Shown: positions 16,684 through 25,933 of the stretch, one piece after another
Numbering within the stretch: the first letter of the stretch is position 1
Layout of the letters: the number at the start of each line of letters is the position of its first letter
NCBI GenBank assembly: GCA_026416815.1
Contig: JAOAEJ010000082.1
Span: 1-55,920, forward strand
From: Clostridia bacterium
GTDB lineage: Bacteria; Bacillota; Clostridia; Acetivibrionales; DSM-2933
Length of the DNA stretch: 55,920 bases
Direction of reading: 5' to 3'
Translations under genes and position numbers: made by a program
Notes under the pieces: model-generated
Told to the model about the DNA's origin: nothing
Databases searched by the model: none
The model's input: the letters and a program-made list of their open reading frames with translations, nothing else

Positions 16684-19476
16684 TTAACCTAATACTTCTG
16701 CACACCTGCTACAAAGAGTTTTGTGCTCTTCATGCTTGCCCACGGATTCGCTGAACATCCAGCATCTTTCACATTTTTCTCCCACAGCCTGAGATACCAC
16801 AACCTTGATACCTTGGACAGCTTCTCCATTGAACGCCTCAGACGGTGCTTCACTTAAAGCCTTCAATTCAAAGTCGGACACAATGAAAATAGTCACAAAT
16901 TCCTTTTCAATATCCTTGATGAAATCAAAATTTTTACCTTCAGCATATATTGTAACCTTAGCATTCAGCGAGTGTCCTATTACTTTATTGGCTCTTGCAA
17001 GCTCCAATGCTTTAGATACATCTGAACGCAAATCAAGTATTCTATCCCATTTTTCTTCAAGCTTTTCGTTATAATAAGCTTCCTTTATTACAGGCCAATC
17101 ATTTAACTGAACACTTTCTACTTCATGAGTTGACCTATGAGGCATAAACTGCCACATTTCTTCAGTTGTAAAAGCAAGTACCGGTGTCAGCATTAATACA
17201 AGAGCTTCGAGTATCTCATACATAACCGTCTGCGCAGCCCTACGCTCTTTTGAATCATCTTTTGAAGTATATAACCTATCTTTAATTATATCCAAATAGA
17301 AGTTACTCATATCCACAACACAGAAATTGTGAATAGCATGGAACATCATATGGAATTCATAATTCTTATATGCATCGTTCACCTTTTTAATTAGACGATT
17401 CAGTTTAAGCAGTGCCCATTTATCCAACTCGTTTAACTCCTCATAGTTAACCGAGTGCGTATCCGGTGTAAAATCATTTATATTACCCAGTATAAATCTC
17501 GCAGTGTTCCTTATCTTTCTGTATACCTCTGACAACTGCTTTAAAATATCCTTAGATATTCTTATATCGGTGGTATAGTCGGACGATGCTACCCAAAGTC
17601 TGAGTATATCCGCCCCGTACTCTTTTATTACATCTTCAGGGTCTATTCCGTTTCCAAGGGACTTTGACATCTTTCTTCCCTGACCGTCAACAACATATCC
17701 ATGGGTTAACACCGTTTTGTAAGGTGCAGCTCCCTTTGTAGCAACGGAAGTAAGGAGTGAAGATTGGAACCATCCTCTATGTTGGTCACTTCCTTCAAGG
17801 TACATGTCCGCTGGCCATCTTAAATCATCTCTTGTTTCGAGTACTGCTGCGTGGCTTGAGCCGGAATCAAACCAAACATCCATAATGTCTGTTTCTTTTT
17901 CAAACACCATACCTCCGCACTCACATTTAGTGCCTTCTGGTAGTATGTCTTTGGCATCCACTGCATACCATGCATTAGAACCCTTTTCTTTAAAAAGATT
18001 TTTAACTGCATTTATACTGTCATCAGTAATTAATTCTTTATCACAGTCCTTACAGTAGAATATAGGAATAGGAACACCCCATATCCTCTGTCTGGAGATA
18101 CACCAGTCTCCTCTATCTCTTACCATACCGGTAATTCTTTCTTCACCCCAGGCAGGAATCCATTGAACAGATTTTATTGAGTCCAAAGCATTCTTCCTAA
18201 ACCCTTCTATTGAAGCAAACCATTGCTCTGTTGCCCTGAAAATTATAGGGTCCTTACATCTCCAGCAGTGAGGGTATTGGTGAACTATCTTTTGTGAAGT
18301 CAACAGGTAATTGCCCGCTTTTAACTCTTCAATAATTGCCGCATTTGATTTTTCATAGTACAACCCTGCAAACTTTCCTGCTTCTTTAGTCAGGTACCCT
18401 TTGTCATCCACAGGAACAATTACAGGAATATTATATTTCTGACATACCTGGAAGTCCTCGGCACCATGTCCCGGTGCAGTATGAACACAACCTGTACCCG
18501 CTTCAAGCGTTACATGATCTCCAAGGATTACGATTGAATCTCTATCAATAAAAGGATGTCTGCACAGTATTCCTTCCAGCTCTTGTCCTTTTATTTTGTG
18601 AACTATATCATAATTCTCAATTTCAGCTGCTTTCATTACGTTTTCAACAAGCTCTGCAGCCATTACATAGTATTCGTCAGCGGCTTTTACAACAGCATAT
18701 TCAAATTCACCGTTCAAGCAAATTGCAAGGTTGCCCGGAAGAGTCCATGTAGTAGTAGTCCAGATAACAAAATATGCTTTATCAAGTCCTGGCAATATGT
18801 CTTTAAACTTTCCTTTGTCATCACCTATAGGGAATTTAACATATATAGATACTGTTGTATCCTCTGCATACTCAATTTCAGCTTCTGCAAGTGCAGTCTC
18901 ACAATCGGGACACCAGTAAACAGGTCTTAAGCCCTTATATATATATCCTTTTTTGGCCATTTCGCCAAAAACCTCTATCTGCTTTGCTTCAAACTCAGGA
19001 CTTAATGTTATATATGGATGTTCCCAGTCACCTCTTACTCCAAGCCTTTTAAAAGCTTCTCTTTGAATATTGAGGTATTTCATGGCAAAGCCCTCACATG
19101 CTTCCCTGAACTTAACAGCCCCTACCTCATGTCTCTTCAATCCCAATTCTTTAATAGCTCTTTGCTCAATAGGCAGACCATGGGTATCCCATCCAGGAAC
19201 ATATGGAGTCTCATAGCCGTTTAAGCTATAATACTTTACAACGATATCCTTAAGTATTTTATTTAATGCCGTTCCCAAGTGTATGCCGCCATTGGCGTAA
19301 GGAGGGCCATCGTGCAATATATACTTTGGCTTCCCTGCATTTCTCTTTAACTGCTTATTATAAATGTCCATCTCTTCCCACTTTTTAAGGAAATCCGGTT
19401 CCCTCTGTGGAAGACTGGCCCTCATAGGAAAATCGGTTTGTGGTAGATTTAAAGTTTTACTGTAATCAACTGACAT
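16684..19476 (-). CDS. ileS: Isoleucyl-tRNA synthetase
   Basis: 930 aa. Class I synthetase with the HIGH-type motif PYANGGIHLG, a CP1 editing domain, the catalytic KMSKS (GRKMSKSLG), an anticodon-binding domain and a C-terminal zinc finger (CERCW and CSRC). The start at 19476 follows AAGGAGG; further in-frame codons upstream lie in the leader after the terminator and are not used. Expression is controlled by the T-box leader immediately upstream. This is the ordinary bacterial form by length and zinc tail; I did not try to assign mupirocin-sensitivity class. Confidence 0.96.
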   Translation of the reverse strand: MSVDYSKTLNLPQTDFPMRASLPQREPDFLKKWEEMDIYNKQLKRNAGKPKYILHDGPPYANGGIHLGTALNKILKDIVVKYYSLNGYETPYVPGWDTHGLPIEQRAIKELGLKRHEVGAVKFREACEGFAMKYLNIQREAFKRLGVRGDWEHPYITLSPEFEAKQIEVFGEMAKKGYIYKGLRPVYWCPDCETALAEAEIEYAEDTTVSIYVKFPIGDDKGKFKDILPGLDKAYFVIWTTTTWTLPGNLAICLNGEFEYAVVKAADEYYVMAAELVENVMKAAEIENYDIVHKIKGQELEGILCRHPFIDRDSIVILGDHVTLEAGTGCVHTAPGHGAEDFQVCQKYNIPVIVPVDDKGYLTKEAGKFAGLYYEKSNAAIIEELKAGNYLLTSQKIVHQYPHCWRCKDPIIFRATEQWFASIEGFRKNALDSIKSVQWIPAWGEERITGMVRDRGDWCISRQRIWGVPIPIFYCKDCDKELITDDSINAVKNLFKEKGSNAWYAVDAKDILPEGTKCECGGMVFEKETDIMDVWFDSGSSHAAVLETRDDLRWPADMYLEGSDQHRGWFQSSLLTSVATKGAAPYKTVLTHGYVVDGQGRKMSKSLGNGIDPEDVIKEYGADILRLWVASSDYTTDIRISKDILKQLSEVYRKIRNTARFILGNINDFTPDTHSVNYEELNELDKWALLKLNRLIKKVNDAYKNYEFHMMFHAIHNFCVVDMSNFYLDIIKDRLYTSKDDSKERRAAQTVMYEILEALVLMLTPVLAFTTEEMWQFMPHRSTHEVESVQLNDWPVIKEAYYNEKLEEKWDRILDLRSDVSKALELARANKVIGHSLNAKVTIYAEGKNFDFIKDIEKEFVTIFIVSDFELKALSEAPSEAFNGEAVQGIKVVVSQAVGEKCERCWMFSESVGKHEEHKTLCSRCAEVLG

Positions 19477-19523
19477 TATTCTATCCTCCTTATAATATTC
19501 GTAAGTTACTAGTATTAGAGCAA

Positions 19524-19870
19524 CAAAAAAACCTCTCATCCGACATAGGGACGAGAGGGTATAATCTCACGTGGTACCACCCAAATTTATTATGGCAACT
19601 ATTCTAATCTTAATGCACAACTTATAAGCTATAAGACCATTGAATATGCAAAGTAAAGCATAAACAATCAAAATAGTTAGTAAACACTTCATTTCATAAC
19701 GGTTTTTGCCGGCTTCCCTTACTACTGACAGTTCATTCTGGCAATTCAGGTAGCAACTCATGGATGATTTTCAAAAGCTATTCCTGCAAGATTTCCACCA
19801 GCACTTGCTCTCTTTAAGGTCAATTCACTCTTTACTCTTTCCAGTCATCGTTTTTAAACATATTTATTTC
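19524..19870 (-). promoter_or_regulatory. T-box leader controlling ileS
   Basis: On the minus strand: a Stem I with GAGAG and GCTGGTG elements, an isoleucine ATC codon near 19766-19768 in the specifier-loop position (followed by A), and an ACCGTTAT stretch. These are followed by the diagnostic T-box sequence TGGGTGGTACCACG (19570-19583). A 10-bp terminator stem (19532-19541 with 19549-19558, one G-U pair) ends in a run of seven Ts. Uncharged isoleucine tRNA should stabilise the antiterminator and permit ileS transcription. The small open frames in this stretch are not genes. Confidence 0.92.
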
Positions 19871-19876
19871 CTTGAA

Positions 19877-19905
19877 ATTATATACTCTAATTATTTATAT
19901 GTCAA
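19877..19905 (-). promoter_or_regulatory. Sigma-A promoter of the ileS T-box transcript
   Basis: Perfect TTGACA (19900-19905), 17-nt spacer and perfect TATAAT (19877-19882). The -35 box lies only a few bases past the divIVA-like stop codon, so ileS has its own strong start independent of the upstream genes. Confidence 0.85.
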
Positions 19906-19908
19906 GGT

Positions 19909-20364
19909 CTATGCTTCGGGTTCTACAACCTGCTTGAGTACTTCCAGTTGTGAAAGAAGCAAGGTTTCCGATTTGGTTTTAAATATGTGAAGCCTCTTTT
20001 TTAAGTCTTCGTACTCAAACTTAATTTTGAGTACTTCCTGATTTGCATCACCAATTATTCTTTGGGCCTTCAATTCTGCTTCTTTAATTATATTCTCTGC
20101 CTTCTCATAGGCATTCTTTTTTATATCCTCACTGGTCTGCTGTGCAACTATAAGGGTATTCTGAAGTGATTCCTCAATCGCTTTGTAATGCTGAATACCT
20201 TCGTTTAACACTGCTATCCTGTCCTTTAACTCGATATTTTCATGTATGTACGCGCTATAATCATCTATAATTTTATCAAGGACTTCGTTGACGGCATCTT
20301 CATTATAGCCCATAATAGATTTTTTAAACGTGATATTTTGTAGATCATTTGGGGTATAATTCAT
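19909..20364 (-). CDS. divIVA: DivIVA-domain protein
   Basis: 151 aa. The N-terminal ~35 residues carry the DivIVA membrane-curvature motif (TPNDLQNITFKKSIMGYNEDAVNEVLD). The rest is a continuous coiled coil rich in Ala/Glu/Lys. DivIVA proteins assemble at negatively curved membranes of septa and poles and recruit division and sporulation factors. Shorter than some DivIVA (about 160-230 aa), so a GpsB- or SepIVA-like role is possible. It lies at the downstream end of the ylm/sepF cluster, where this gene is found in most Firmicutes. Confidence 0.88.
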   Translation of the reverse strand: MNYTPNDLQNITFKKSIMGYNEDAVNEVLDKIIDDYSAYIHENIELKDRIAVLNEGIQHYKAIEESLQNTLIVAQQTSEDIKKNAYEKAENIIKEAELKAQRIIGDANQEVLKIKFEYEDLKKRLHIFKTKSETLLLSQLEVLKQVVEPEA

Positions 20365-20401
20365 AGTCTACACCTCGCTCTTTCTAAATTGTTAACACTA
20401 C

Positions 20402-20501
20402 AGATCGTTTAGGTTGAACTTAGTGATTTCCAGTCAGGCAATGAGCTGTGGCAAGTGCGACTTGCCTGACTGGATAAAATCACTTTCAACCTAAACGATC
20501 T
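20402..20501. repeat. 100-bp imperfect palindrome between ylmH and divIVA
   Basis: The outer 17 bp (20402-20418 and 20485-20501) are perfect inverted repeats. A middle GTGATTT/AATCAC step follows, and an inner perfect 12-bp pair lies at 20430-20441 and 20462-20473. A competing inner hairpin GGCAAG/CTTGCC (20450-20455 and 20461-20466) uses the same right strand. No U-run follows on either side. It may be a small mobile palindromic element, an mRNA-processing structure or a terminator of ylmH. Confidence 0.6.
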
Positions 20502-20521
20502 TTATTATAAAAATAGCCCCG

Positions 20522-21316
20522 TTATATAAGTTTTTTCAGCAGTACCCCGACTCGTCCTTTTTTTGTTGTGTTGCCTACTTTCTCAAGTAATACTCTGCCT
20601 TTTCCTTTTATGGATATGGTATCCCCTTCTTTAACCTGCTTAGTAAGACTATCGGTCATTTCCCAGTTTAAATTTACCTTTTCTGCTTTAATAAAATCCA
20701 CTATTTTGCTTCGTGATACTCCAAAACCTGCACTGGCTATACAGTCTAAACGTAACGAAGCAACAGTAGTGCTTATTTCCTTCACTTTTAGCTCAGGTAC
20801 CTCAAGCTCATCTATGTATTTCAACTCTGGCTCCACTCTGGTATTAGCAACCCTGTCCAGATTGGAAGCTATGTACTCGGCCATATCCTCCAGTACTATA
20901 ATATCACATATATCTTCCCTAACGAGAATATCACCAATTTTTTCTCTTTTAATACCTAATGACATTAATGCGCCAAGATAATCTCTGTGAGACAAAACAT
21001 CTCTGGATTTAGATACGAGATGGACAGTTTTTAAAGGTGCATAGCTGTTTTCATAGTCATCAAAAGGCATAAAATTAGGGCTGAACATTAAAATCATCCT
21101 TTCCGCCCCGGCATATCCACCTGTAAACATATAATTTATATCTTTACATCCGGTTAATGCCCTTTCAACAACACCTTGTTGATATGGGTCCAAAAAGTCT
21201 GAATGCACTACCCTACTTATATTACAGGCTTTTGAAGCCTTATCCAATATCTTCGAGACCAAGAGCTTGTCTTCAATCTTTACTATCTTTTTGAGTATTA
21301 AATCTCTGTCAACCAT
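20522..21316 (-). CDS. ylmH: YlmH-type S4-domain RNA-binding protein
   Basis: 264 aa, family length. The N-terminal two thirds match the YlmH core (FLDPYQQGVVERAL, FTGGYAGAERMILMF, SHRDYLGALMSLGI). The C-terminal S4 domain (LRLDCIASAGFGVSRSKIVDFI) binds RNA. In Bacillus subtilis YlmH has been linked to ribosome-associated quality control as a partial substitute for RqcP. It lies 8 nt after yggT, in the sepF cluster. Confidence 0.9.
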   Translation of the reverse strand: MVDRDLILKKIVKIEDKLLVSKILDKASKACNISRVVHSDFLDPYQQGVVERALTGCKDINYMFTGGYAGAERMILMFSPNFMPFDDYENSYAPLKTVHLVSKSRDVLSHRDYLGALMSLGIKREKIGDILVREDICDIIVLEDMAEYIASNLDRVANTRVEPELKYIDELEVPELKVKEISTTVASLRLDCIASAGFGVSRSKIVDFIKAEKVNLNWEMTDSLTKQVKEGDTISIKGKGRVLLEKVGNTTKKGRVGVLLKKLI

Positions 21317-21324
21317 AAATATCC

Positions 21325-21615
21325 TTACAACCCAATCAGCCCACTTGAAAGTAATATTCTGCCTGCGACATTTTGCAACACCCCAATAAGCAAAAACGCT
21401 ATTATGGGAGAAAAATCAATCATCATTCCCCTCCCAAGGCTAGATCTATTAATAATACTCCTTATAGGACCTAGAATTGGCTCGGTAAATTGATACAATA
21501 TCCTAATAAATTGATTATCTCTAGGAATCGGCAGCCAAGAAATTATTACTCGTAAAAATATTGCCCATTCCAAAACCGTTAATAATGTACTTATTGCTCT
21601 ATAAACTAGTAACAT
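21325..21615 (-). CDS. yggT: YggT-family membrane protein (YlmG)
   Basis: 96 aa with two hydrophobic spans flanking the conserved amphipathic loop (SWLPIPRDNQFIRILYQFTEPILGPIR). YggT/YlmG proteins are found next to sepF and ylmH across Firmicutes and in plastids, and are tied to division or membrane organisation. The biochemical role is not settled. A GGAGGA ribosome site precedes the start. Confidence 0.92.
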   Translation of the reverse strand: MLLVYRAISTLLTVLEWAIFLRVIISWLPIPRDNQFIRILYQFTEPILGPIRSIINRSSLGRGMMIDFSPIIAFLLIGVLQNVAGRILLSSGLIGL

Positions 21616-21646
21616 ATCAGTCCTCCAGCGCTAAAAGCACTAATCC

Positions 21647-22099
21647 CTATTTTGCCCAGGGAAATACTCCTTTATTTTTTAACTCTTCTTTAAAATCCCC
21701 CATTATATCAACATTATTCGGTGCTATAAGGAAAATTCCATTGGTTACCTTTTGGATGCTTCCTTCCAGAGCGTAAACTGAACCACTCAGAAAATCAATT
21801 ATCCTCTGTGCATCACCTTTTTCAACACCTTCGAGATTTATTACAACAGGCTTTTTATTTTTCAGATGATCACAAATATCCTGAGCATCATCAAAATTAT
21901 CAGGCTGCATTATAACCACCTTAAACTGTGATGCTGAATGGATGTTTACTACTTTTCCTTGATGCTTTTTTGTTCCTGCGTTCTGTAAAAATTGAGGTTG
22001 TTGAACCTCTTCCTTTACTTCATCATGTTCTTCTAAAATTTCCTCTTCCTCAGCTTCCCAACCCACAAAATTTAAAACCTTATTAAATATTTTTGACAT
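21647..22099 (-). CDS. sepF: Cell-division protein SepF
   Basis: 150 aa. The N-terminal membrane-targeting helix (MSKIFNKVLNFVGW) is followed by an acidic linker and the C-terminal SepF dimerisation/polymerisation domain (VVNIHSASQFKVVIMQP, VINLEGVEKGDAQRIIDFLSG). It anchors and bundles FtsZ at the septum. A GGGAGG ribosome site precedes the start. It is part of the yggS-sepF-yggT-ylmH-divIVA run. Confidence 0.95.
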   Translation of the reverse strand: MSKIFNKVLNFVGWEAEEEEILEEHDEVKEEVQQPQFLQNAGTKKHQGKVVNIHSASQFKVVIMQPDNFDDAQDICDHLKNKKPVVINLEGVEKGDAQRIIDFLSGSVYALEGSIQKVTNGIFLIAPNNVDIMGDFKEELKNKGVFPWAK

Positions 22100-22254
22100 T
22101 TGTAACTACCTCCCATTTTCATCTTTAGTAAGTTATATTTAAAACCCAAAAGTTATTTAACCCTATATCTATTATATACCCTAAACGTCATATCTTAAAT
22201 AGTGCATGTTACCTAATTTTTCCCCGTTTTTTATACACAAAATAAAAGCTTATT

Positions 22255-22962
22255 TCAGGTATACTGCCTCTCACCAAAAATAGCTGTACCAATGCGTACC
22301 ATATTCGCGCCTTCCTCAATAGCAACTTCAAAATCATTGCTCATTCCCATAGAAAGGAAAGCCATATCTATATTATCAATATTTTCCTGAGTTATGTCAA
22401 TAAATATTTTCCTCATAGATTTGAAGACGGGCCTAACCTCTTCCGGGTTCTCGGTATATGGTGCTATAGTCATAAGACCTTTTACCTTTAGGTTTTTATT
22501 TAAGCTAACCTGTTTTATAAAATCTACTGCTTGTTCCGGTGGAATGCCGAATTTAGACTCCTCGCCTGCTACATTAACCTGTACCAGAACATTAATTATT
22601 CTGTTTATTTTCTCCGCCTTCTTTTGTAATTCCTTTGCAAGCTCCAGACTGTCCAAAGAATGTAAGAAATCAATTTTATCAATAATATATTTAACCTTGT
22701 TTGTTTGTAAATGGCCTATAAAGTGCCACTCACAATCTCTTTTTATTGTATCGTATTTATGGGTAAATTCCTGAACCTTACTCTCTCCGCAAGTCGTTAA
22801 TCCCTCATCAAAGGCTTTAATCATGCTGTCTATGTCTACAGTTTTTGTGACTGCAATAATTTTTATGTCTTCAATACTTCTACCGCTTTTTTTAGCGGCA
22901 TTCTCAACTTTTAACTTTATTTCTTCAATATTCTGCTTAATAATGTCATTATTATCATTCAT
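22255..22962 (-). CDS. yggS: YggS-family PLP homeostasis protein
   Basis: 235 aa, usual length, single-domain alanine-racemase-like barrel. Visible: the PLP-lysine region [33 protein letters not shown] and [24 protein letters not shown]. The protein binds pyridoxal phosphate without known catalysis and keeps PLP and amino-acid pools balanced. The start ATG overlaps the stop of the upstream HlyD-like gene by 4 nt (ATGA), so the two are translationally coupled. Confidence 0.93.
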   Translation of the reverse strand: MNDNNDIIKQNIEEIKLKVENAAKKSGRSIEDIKIIAVTKTVDIDSMIKAFDEGLTTCGESKVQEFTHKYDTIKRDCEWHFIGHLQTNKVKYIIDKIDFLHSLDSLELAKELQKKAEKINRIINVLVQVNVAGEESKFGIPPEQAVDFIKQVSLNKNLKVKGLMTIAPYTENPEEVRPVFKSMRKIFIDITQENIDNIDMAFLSMGMSNDFEVAIEEGANMVRIGTAIFGERQYT

Positions 22963-24221
22963 CGGTTTATCATCTGCCCTTCCTGAACATTTTTTGGATT
23001 TATAACAAAGGAATTATATAATCCAACTCCATCATCACTGGCGCCATCAAGATTATCTATGATTGCAAATTCATCGTTACTGCCAACTACTTTCACAGTA
23101 CGTATTGATGCGTAGTTACCTTTTGCAAGTGCAATTTTAGCTTTCATATTTTCACGGTCAAAATCTTTAAGGCTTGCTACCGGAATCTTCAAACCACTGT
23201 AAGCTGTTTTAATGAGGTCAATATTGATTTTTCTCAACCCTACAATATCGCTTATATATTTATCGATTTTCACCGAGACTATATATTTCCCTTCCTCCTC
23301 ACTTGACTTGTAGTCAACAATACCGTCGATAACCTTATTTATATCATTTATTCTTACTTTAATACCATCATCCACACCAAATTTTTTAGCTATCTGAGGG
23401 TCCACTGCAACAACTATATAGCACTCAATGTCCTTTATAACCTTCACAAACGGTTTTTGAACTTCTACACTAAAATTATTAATATTTACTCTGCTATCCC
23501 TAGACTCAATGCTATTAAGAAACTTGGGAGTCATCTCCTTTATTTTTTCCGGCTTTAATACATTCTCATACCCATCCACAGAATAAGAAACTATTCCGGG
23601 TGTAATAGAGAATATCTCCTTTGTGCTTGATTTAATCTGTTCGTTTAATATCTGCTTATCCTTCTTCAGTGAGTTTATGTAGGCATCGGATATACTTGCG
23701 CTGCCAAAAATGGTAGCTTTCCTTTGAATTGTTTCATCAATGTCTTCTCTGAGCTTCCTGACTTTAATCATGCTATTCCTGTTGCTTTCACTTATTACCA
23801 GCTTCAGTTTTTGCGCAATTTCTTCGTCAAGCTTCTCTATATCTTCTGAAAATACCTCGCGGTTTGCACTTTTACCCTTTTGTGCCTTTAATATCTCAAG
23901 ATCCTTTTGTTTTAAATCTTCATACAGCTTCTGGGCCGAATCCTTTAGTATCGTTGCTATTCTATAATTGGAGGATACCTTTTCGCCCTCGCCAACCTCG
24001 GTAATGCATTTTCCTTCAAAAGGAGATTTAAGCACCTCCTCCTGCCTAATAATATATCCATCCAAATTTACCGAATCTTCTATAGTACCCATACGGATAA
24101 TCTGAGTATTTACAGCCTTTCCATACTTCCAGTTTAACAAAGCGGGTATGTATATTACTAAAAAAATAATTAAAAGGAAGCCTCCAAGCCTAATTGTTCT
24201 ATTATAATTCCATCCTTCCAT
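22959..24221 (-). CDS. HlyD-like membrane-fusion/adaptor protein
   Basis: 420 aa. A single N-terminal membrane span (residues ~11-30) precedes an extracellular region with a lipoyl-like piece (GTIEDSVNLDGYIIRQEEVLKSP), a long coiled coil and a C-terminal beta domain. The organisation fits HlyD-type adaptors. In clostridia and bacilli a gene of this type is regularly found between ynbB-like and yggS genes, and no transporter partner is adjacent here. The role is therefore uncertain; a link to division or envelope assembly is inferred from the neighbours. Confidence 0.75.
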   Translation of the reverse strand: MEGWNYNRTIRLGGFLLIIFLVIYIPALLNWKYGKAVNTQIIRMGTIEDSVNLDGYIIRQEEVLKSPFEGKCITEVGEGEKVSSNYRIATILKDSAQKLYEDLKQKDLEILKAQKGKSANREVFSEDIEKLDEEIAQKLKLVISESNRNSMIKVRKLREDIDETIQRKATIFGSASISDAYINSLKKDKQILNEQIKSSTKEIFSITPGIVSYSVDGYENVLKPEKIKEMTPKFLNSIESRDSRVNINNFSVEVQKPFVKVIKDIECYIVVAVDPQIAKKFGVDDGIKVRINDINKVIDGIVDYKSSEEEGKYIVSVKIDKYISDIVGLRKINIDLIKTAYSGLKIPVASLKDFDRENMKAKIALAKGNYASIRTVKVVGSNDEFAIIDNLDGASDDGVGLYNSFVINPKNVQEGQMINR

Positions 24222-24290
24222 GATACCCCTCCAGGAATCTGATAATAGGATTGCTATACCGATAGTTTGAAGTAACTATCGGCATATAGT

Positions 24291-25583
24291 TTAAATTTTT
24301 ATTATTCCCTTATCCATCATCATTTGTATGGCAATTATAACGCCCAGCTTAACATGCTCGTAAACCAAGCCCCCTTGCATATAAGCAATATAGGGTGGTT
24401 TAATGGGTGCATCGGCACTAAGTTCTATGGAAGAGCCCTGTATAAAAGCGCCTGCCGCCATAATAACCGGACAGTCATAGCCTGGCATGTCCCACGGCTG
24501 TGGCGTAACATAAGAGTCTACCGGCGAGCCCTTTTGTATACCCTGACAAAAAGCAATCAAATTGTCAGGATTATTAAATTTTATTGCTTGAATTATATCC
24601 CCACGTTTTTCATCAACCGACGGCGAAGTCTCAAATCCAAGTTTCTTCATCAAAGCGGCACAGAATACCGCTCCCTTTATACTCTCTGAAACCACATGAG
24701 GAGCCATAAATAATCCTTGCAGCATCAAACGGTTATTTCCCAAGGTTGGCCCCACTTTTTTCCCAAGCCCCGGTGAAGTCAGCCTGTAGGCAGCTTTATT
24801 CACATAGCATTCTTTACCGACAATATATCCGCCAGTAGGCGCTAAGCCCCCTCCCGGATTTTTTATCAGCGACCCTGCAACCAGATCCGCTCCTACCTCA
24901 GTAGGTTCCCTATCCTCAACAAATTCGCCATAGCAGTTATCCACCAGAACTATAACATCATTTTTTATATCTCTTATAAAGCTGATAATCCTGCCTATGT
25001 CGTCAATTTTAAACGATGGTCTCCAGGTGTACCCTCTTGAGCGCTGAATTAATACCATTTTTGTATTACCGCATATAGCATTTTTTATGCCTTCAAAATC
25101 AGCTGAGGCATCCTGCAAAAGTTCTACCTGTCTGTATGTAATTCCAAACTCTTTAAGTGATCCAGCACCTTCACCCCTGATACCTATTACCTCTTCCAGA
25201 GTATCGTAGGGCTTACCTGTTACAGAAAGCAATTCATCTCCCGGCCTTAAATTTCCATACATACAAAGAGCTATCGCCTGTGTTCCGGACACTATCTGGT
25301 GTCTTACGAGTGCATCCTCGGCCTTAAAAACGTTAGCGTATACCTCGTCTAATATTTCGCGGCCTCTATCATCATATCCATAACCTGTTGTGCCGGTAAA
25401 ATGTGAATCACTCAAATTATTGTCCTGCATTGCTTTGATTACTTTTATTTGGTTATATTCTCGTATACTATCTATTTCGCCAATAACTTCATTAAGTTCC
25501 TTTTCTACTGCACTTGAGATCTTTAATACACTTTCACTGATTCCAAATTCATTTTTTAAAAATGACTGTGACTTGTAGTTCAT
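24291..25583 (-). CDS. YnbB/aluminium-resistance-type PLP enzyme (methionine gamma-lyase family)
   Basis: 430 aa fold-type-I PLP enzyme. Features: GTTGYGYDDRG near the N-terminus, a glycine-rich PLP loop, VDNCYGEF, and the PLP lysine in SLIKNPGGGLAPTGGY. It belongs to the family annotated as aluminium-resistance or methionine gamma-lyase-like protein; the true substrate is not known, and the name rests on old genetic data. It is the first gene of the minus-strand cluster leading to yggS and sepF, and is divergent from the pseudouridine synthase gene at 25934. Confidence 0.85.
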   Translation of the reverse strand: MNYKSQSFLKNEFGISESVLKISSAVEKELNEVIGEIDSIREYNQIKVIKAMQDNNLSDSHFTGTTGYGYDDRGREILDEVYANVFKAEDALVRHQIVSGTQAIALCMYGNLRPGDELLSVTGKPYDTLEEVIGIRGEGAGSLKEFGITYRQVELLQDASADFEGIKNAICGNTKMVLIQRSRGYTWRPSFKIDDIGRIISFIRDIKNDVIVLVDNCYGEFVEDREPTEVGADLVAGSLIKNPGGGLAPTGGYIVGKECYVNKAAYRLTSPGLGKKVGPTLGNNRLMLQGLFMAPHVVSESIKGAVFCAALMKKLGFETSPSVDEKRGDIIQAIKFNNPDNLIAFCQGIQKGSPVDSYVTPQPWDMPGYDCPVIMAAGAFIQGSSIELSADAPIKPPYIAYMQGGLVYEHVKLGVIIAIQMMMDKGIIKI

Positions 25584-25642
25584 TTGATTACCCTTTCGTT
25601 TGCCGGATTTTATTTAATCTATGGTATTTTATTTTTAAACTA

Positions 25643-25866
25643 GTGTAAACTATATAAATTGCAAGAAAAAATCTACGATGAAGTTCTCCCTAAATCTTTT
25701 TTGCAATTTGTTACCTTAAGTTATATTGCGATAATCAAATTTTTCCTTGTAATACCATTATCGCAATTTATATAGTCATACTTTATTCTTTAATTTTATA
25801 AAAGTTGGGCTATGATTTCAATATGTTGACAAATTATATTCGTCTATCTCTCTTGCAATTTACACC
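25643..25866. repeat. Nested inverted repeats in the divergent intergenic region
   Basis: Three inverted pairs lie within about 225 bp: a 14-mer ACTATATAAATTGC at 25649-25662 with its complement at 25763-25776; an 11-mer ATTGCGATAAT at 25725-25735 with 25757-25767; and the outer GTGTAAA...AATTGCAAG (about 25643-25664) with CTTGCAATTTACACC (25852-25866). The layout recalls a miniature inverted-repeat element or overlapping operators. No open frame is visible in bases 25584-25933. Confidence 0.5.
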
Positions 25867-25933
25867 AGCATATTATACCATTTTAAAATGATAAATTGAA
25901 AGGTTAAATAATACATTAAAACAGGTGATCCAT

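Noticed and set aside
19567..19761. 64-codon open frame upstream of ileS
   Set aside because: It runs through the T-box and Stem I of the leader.
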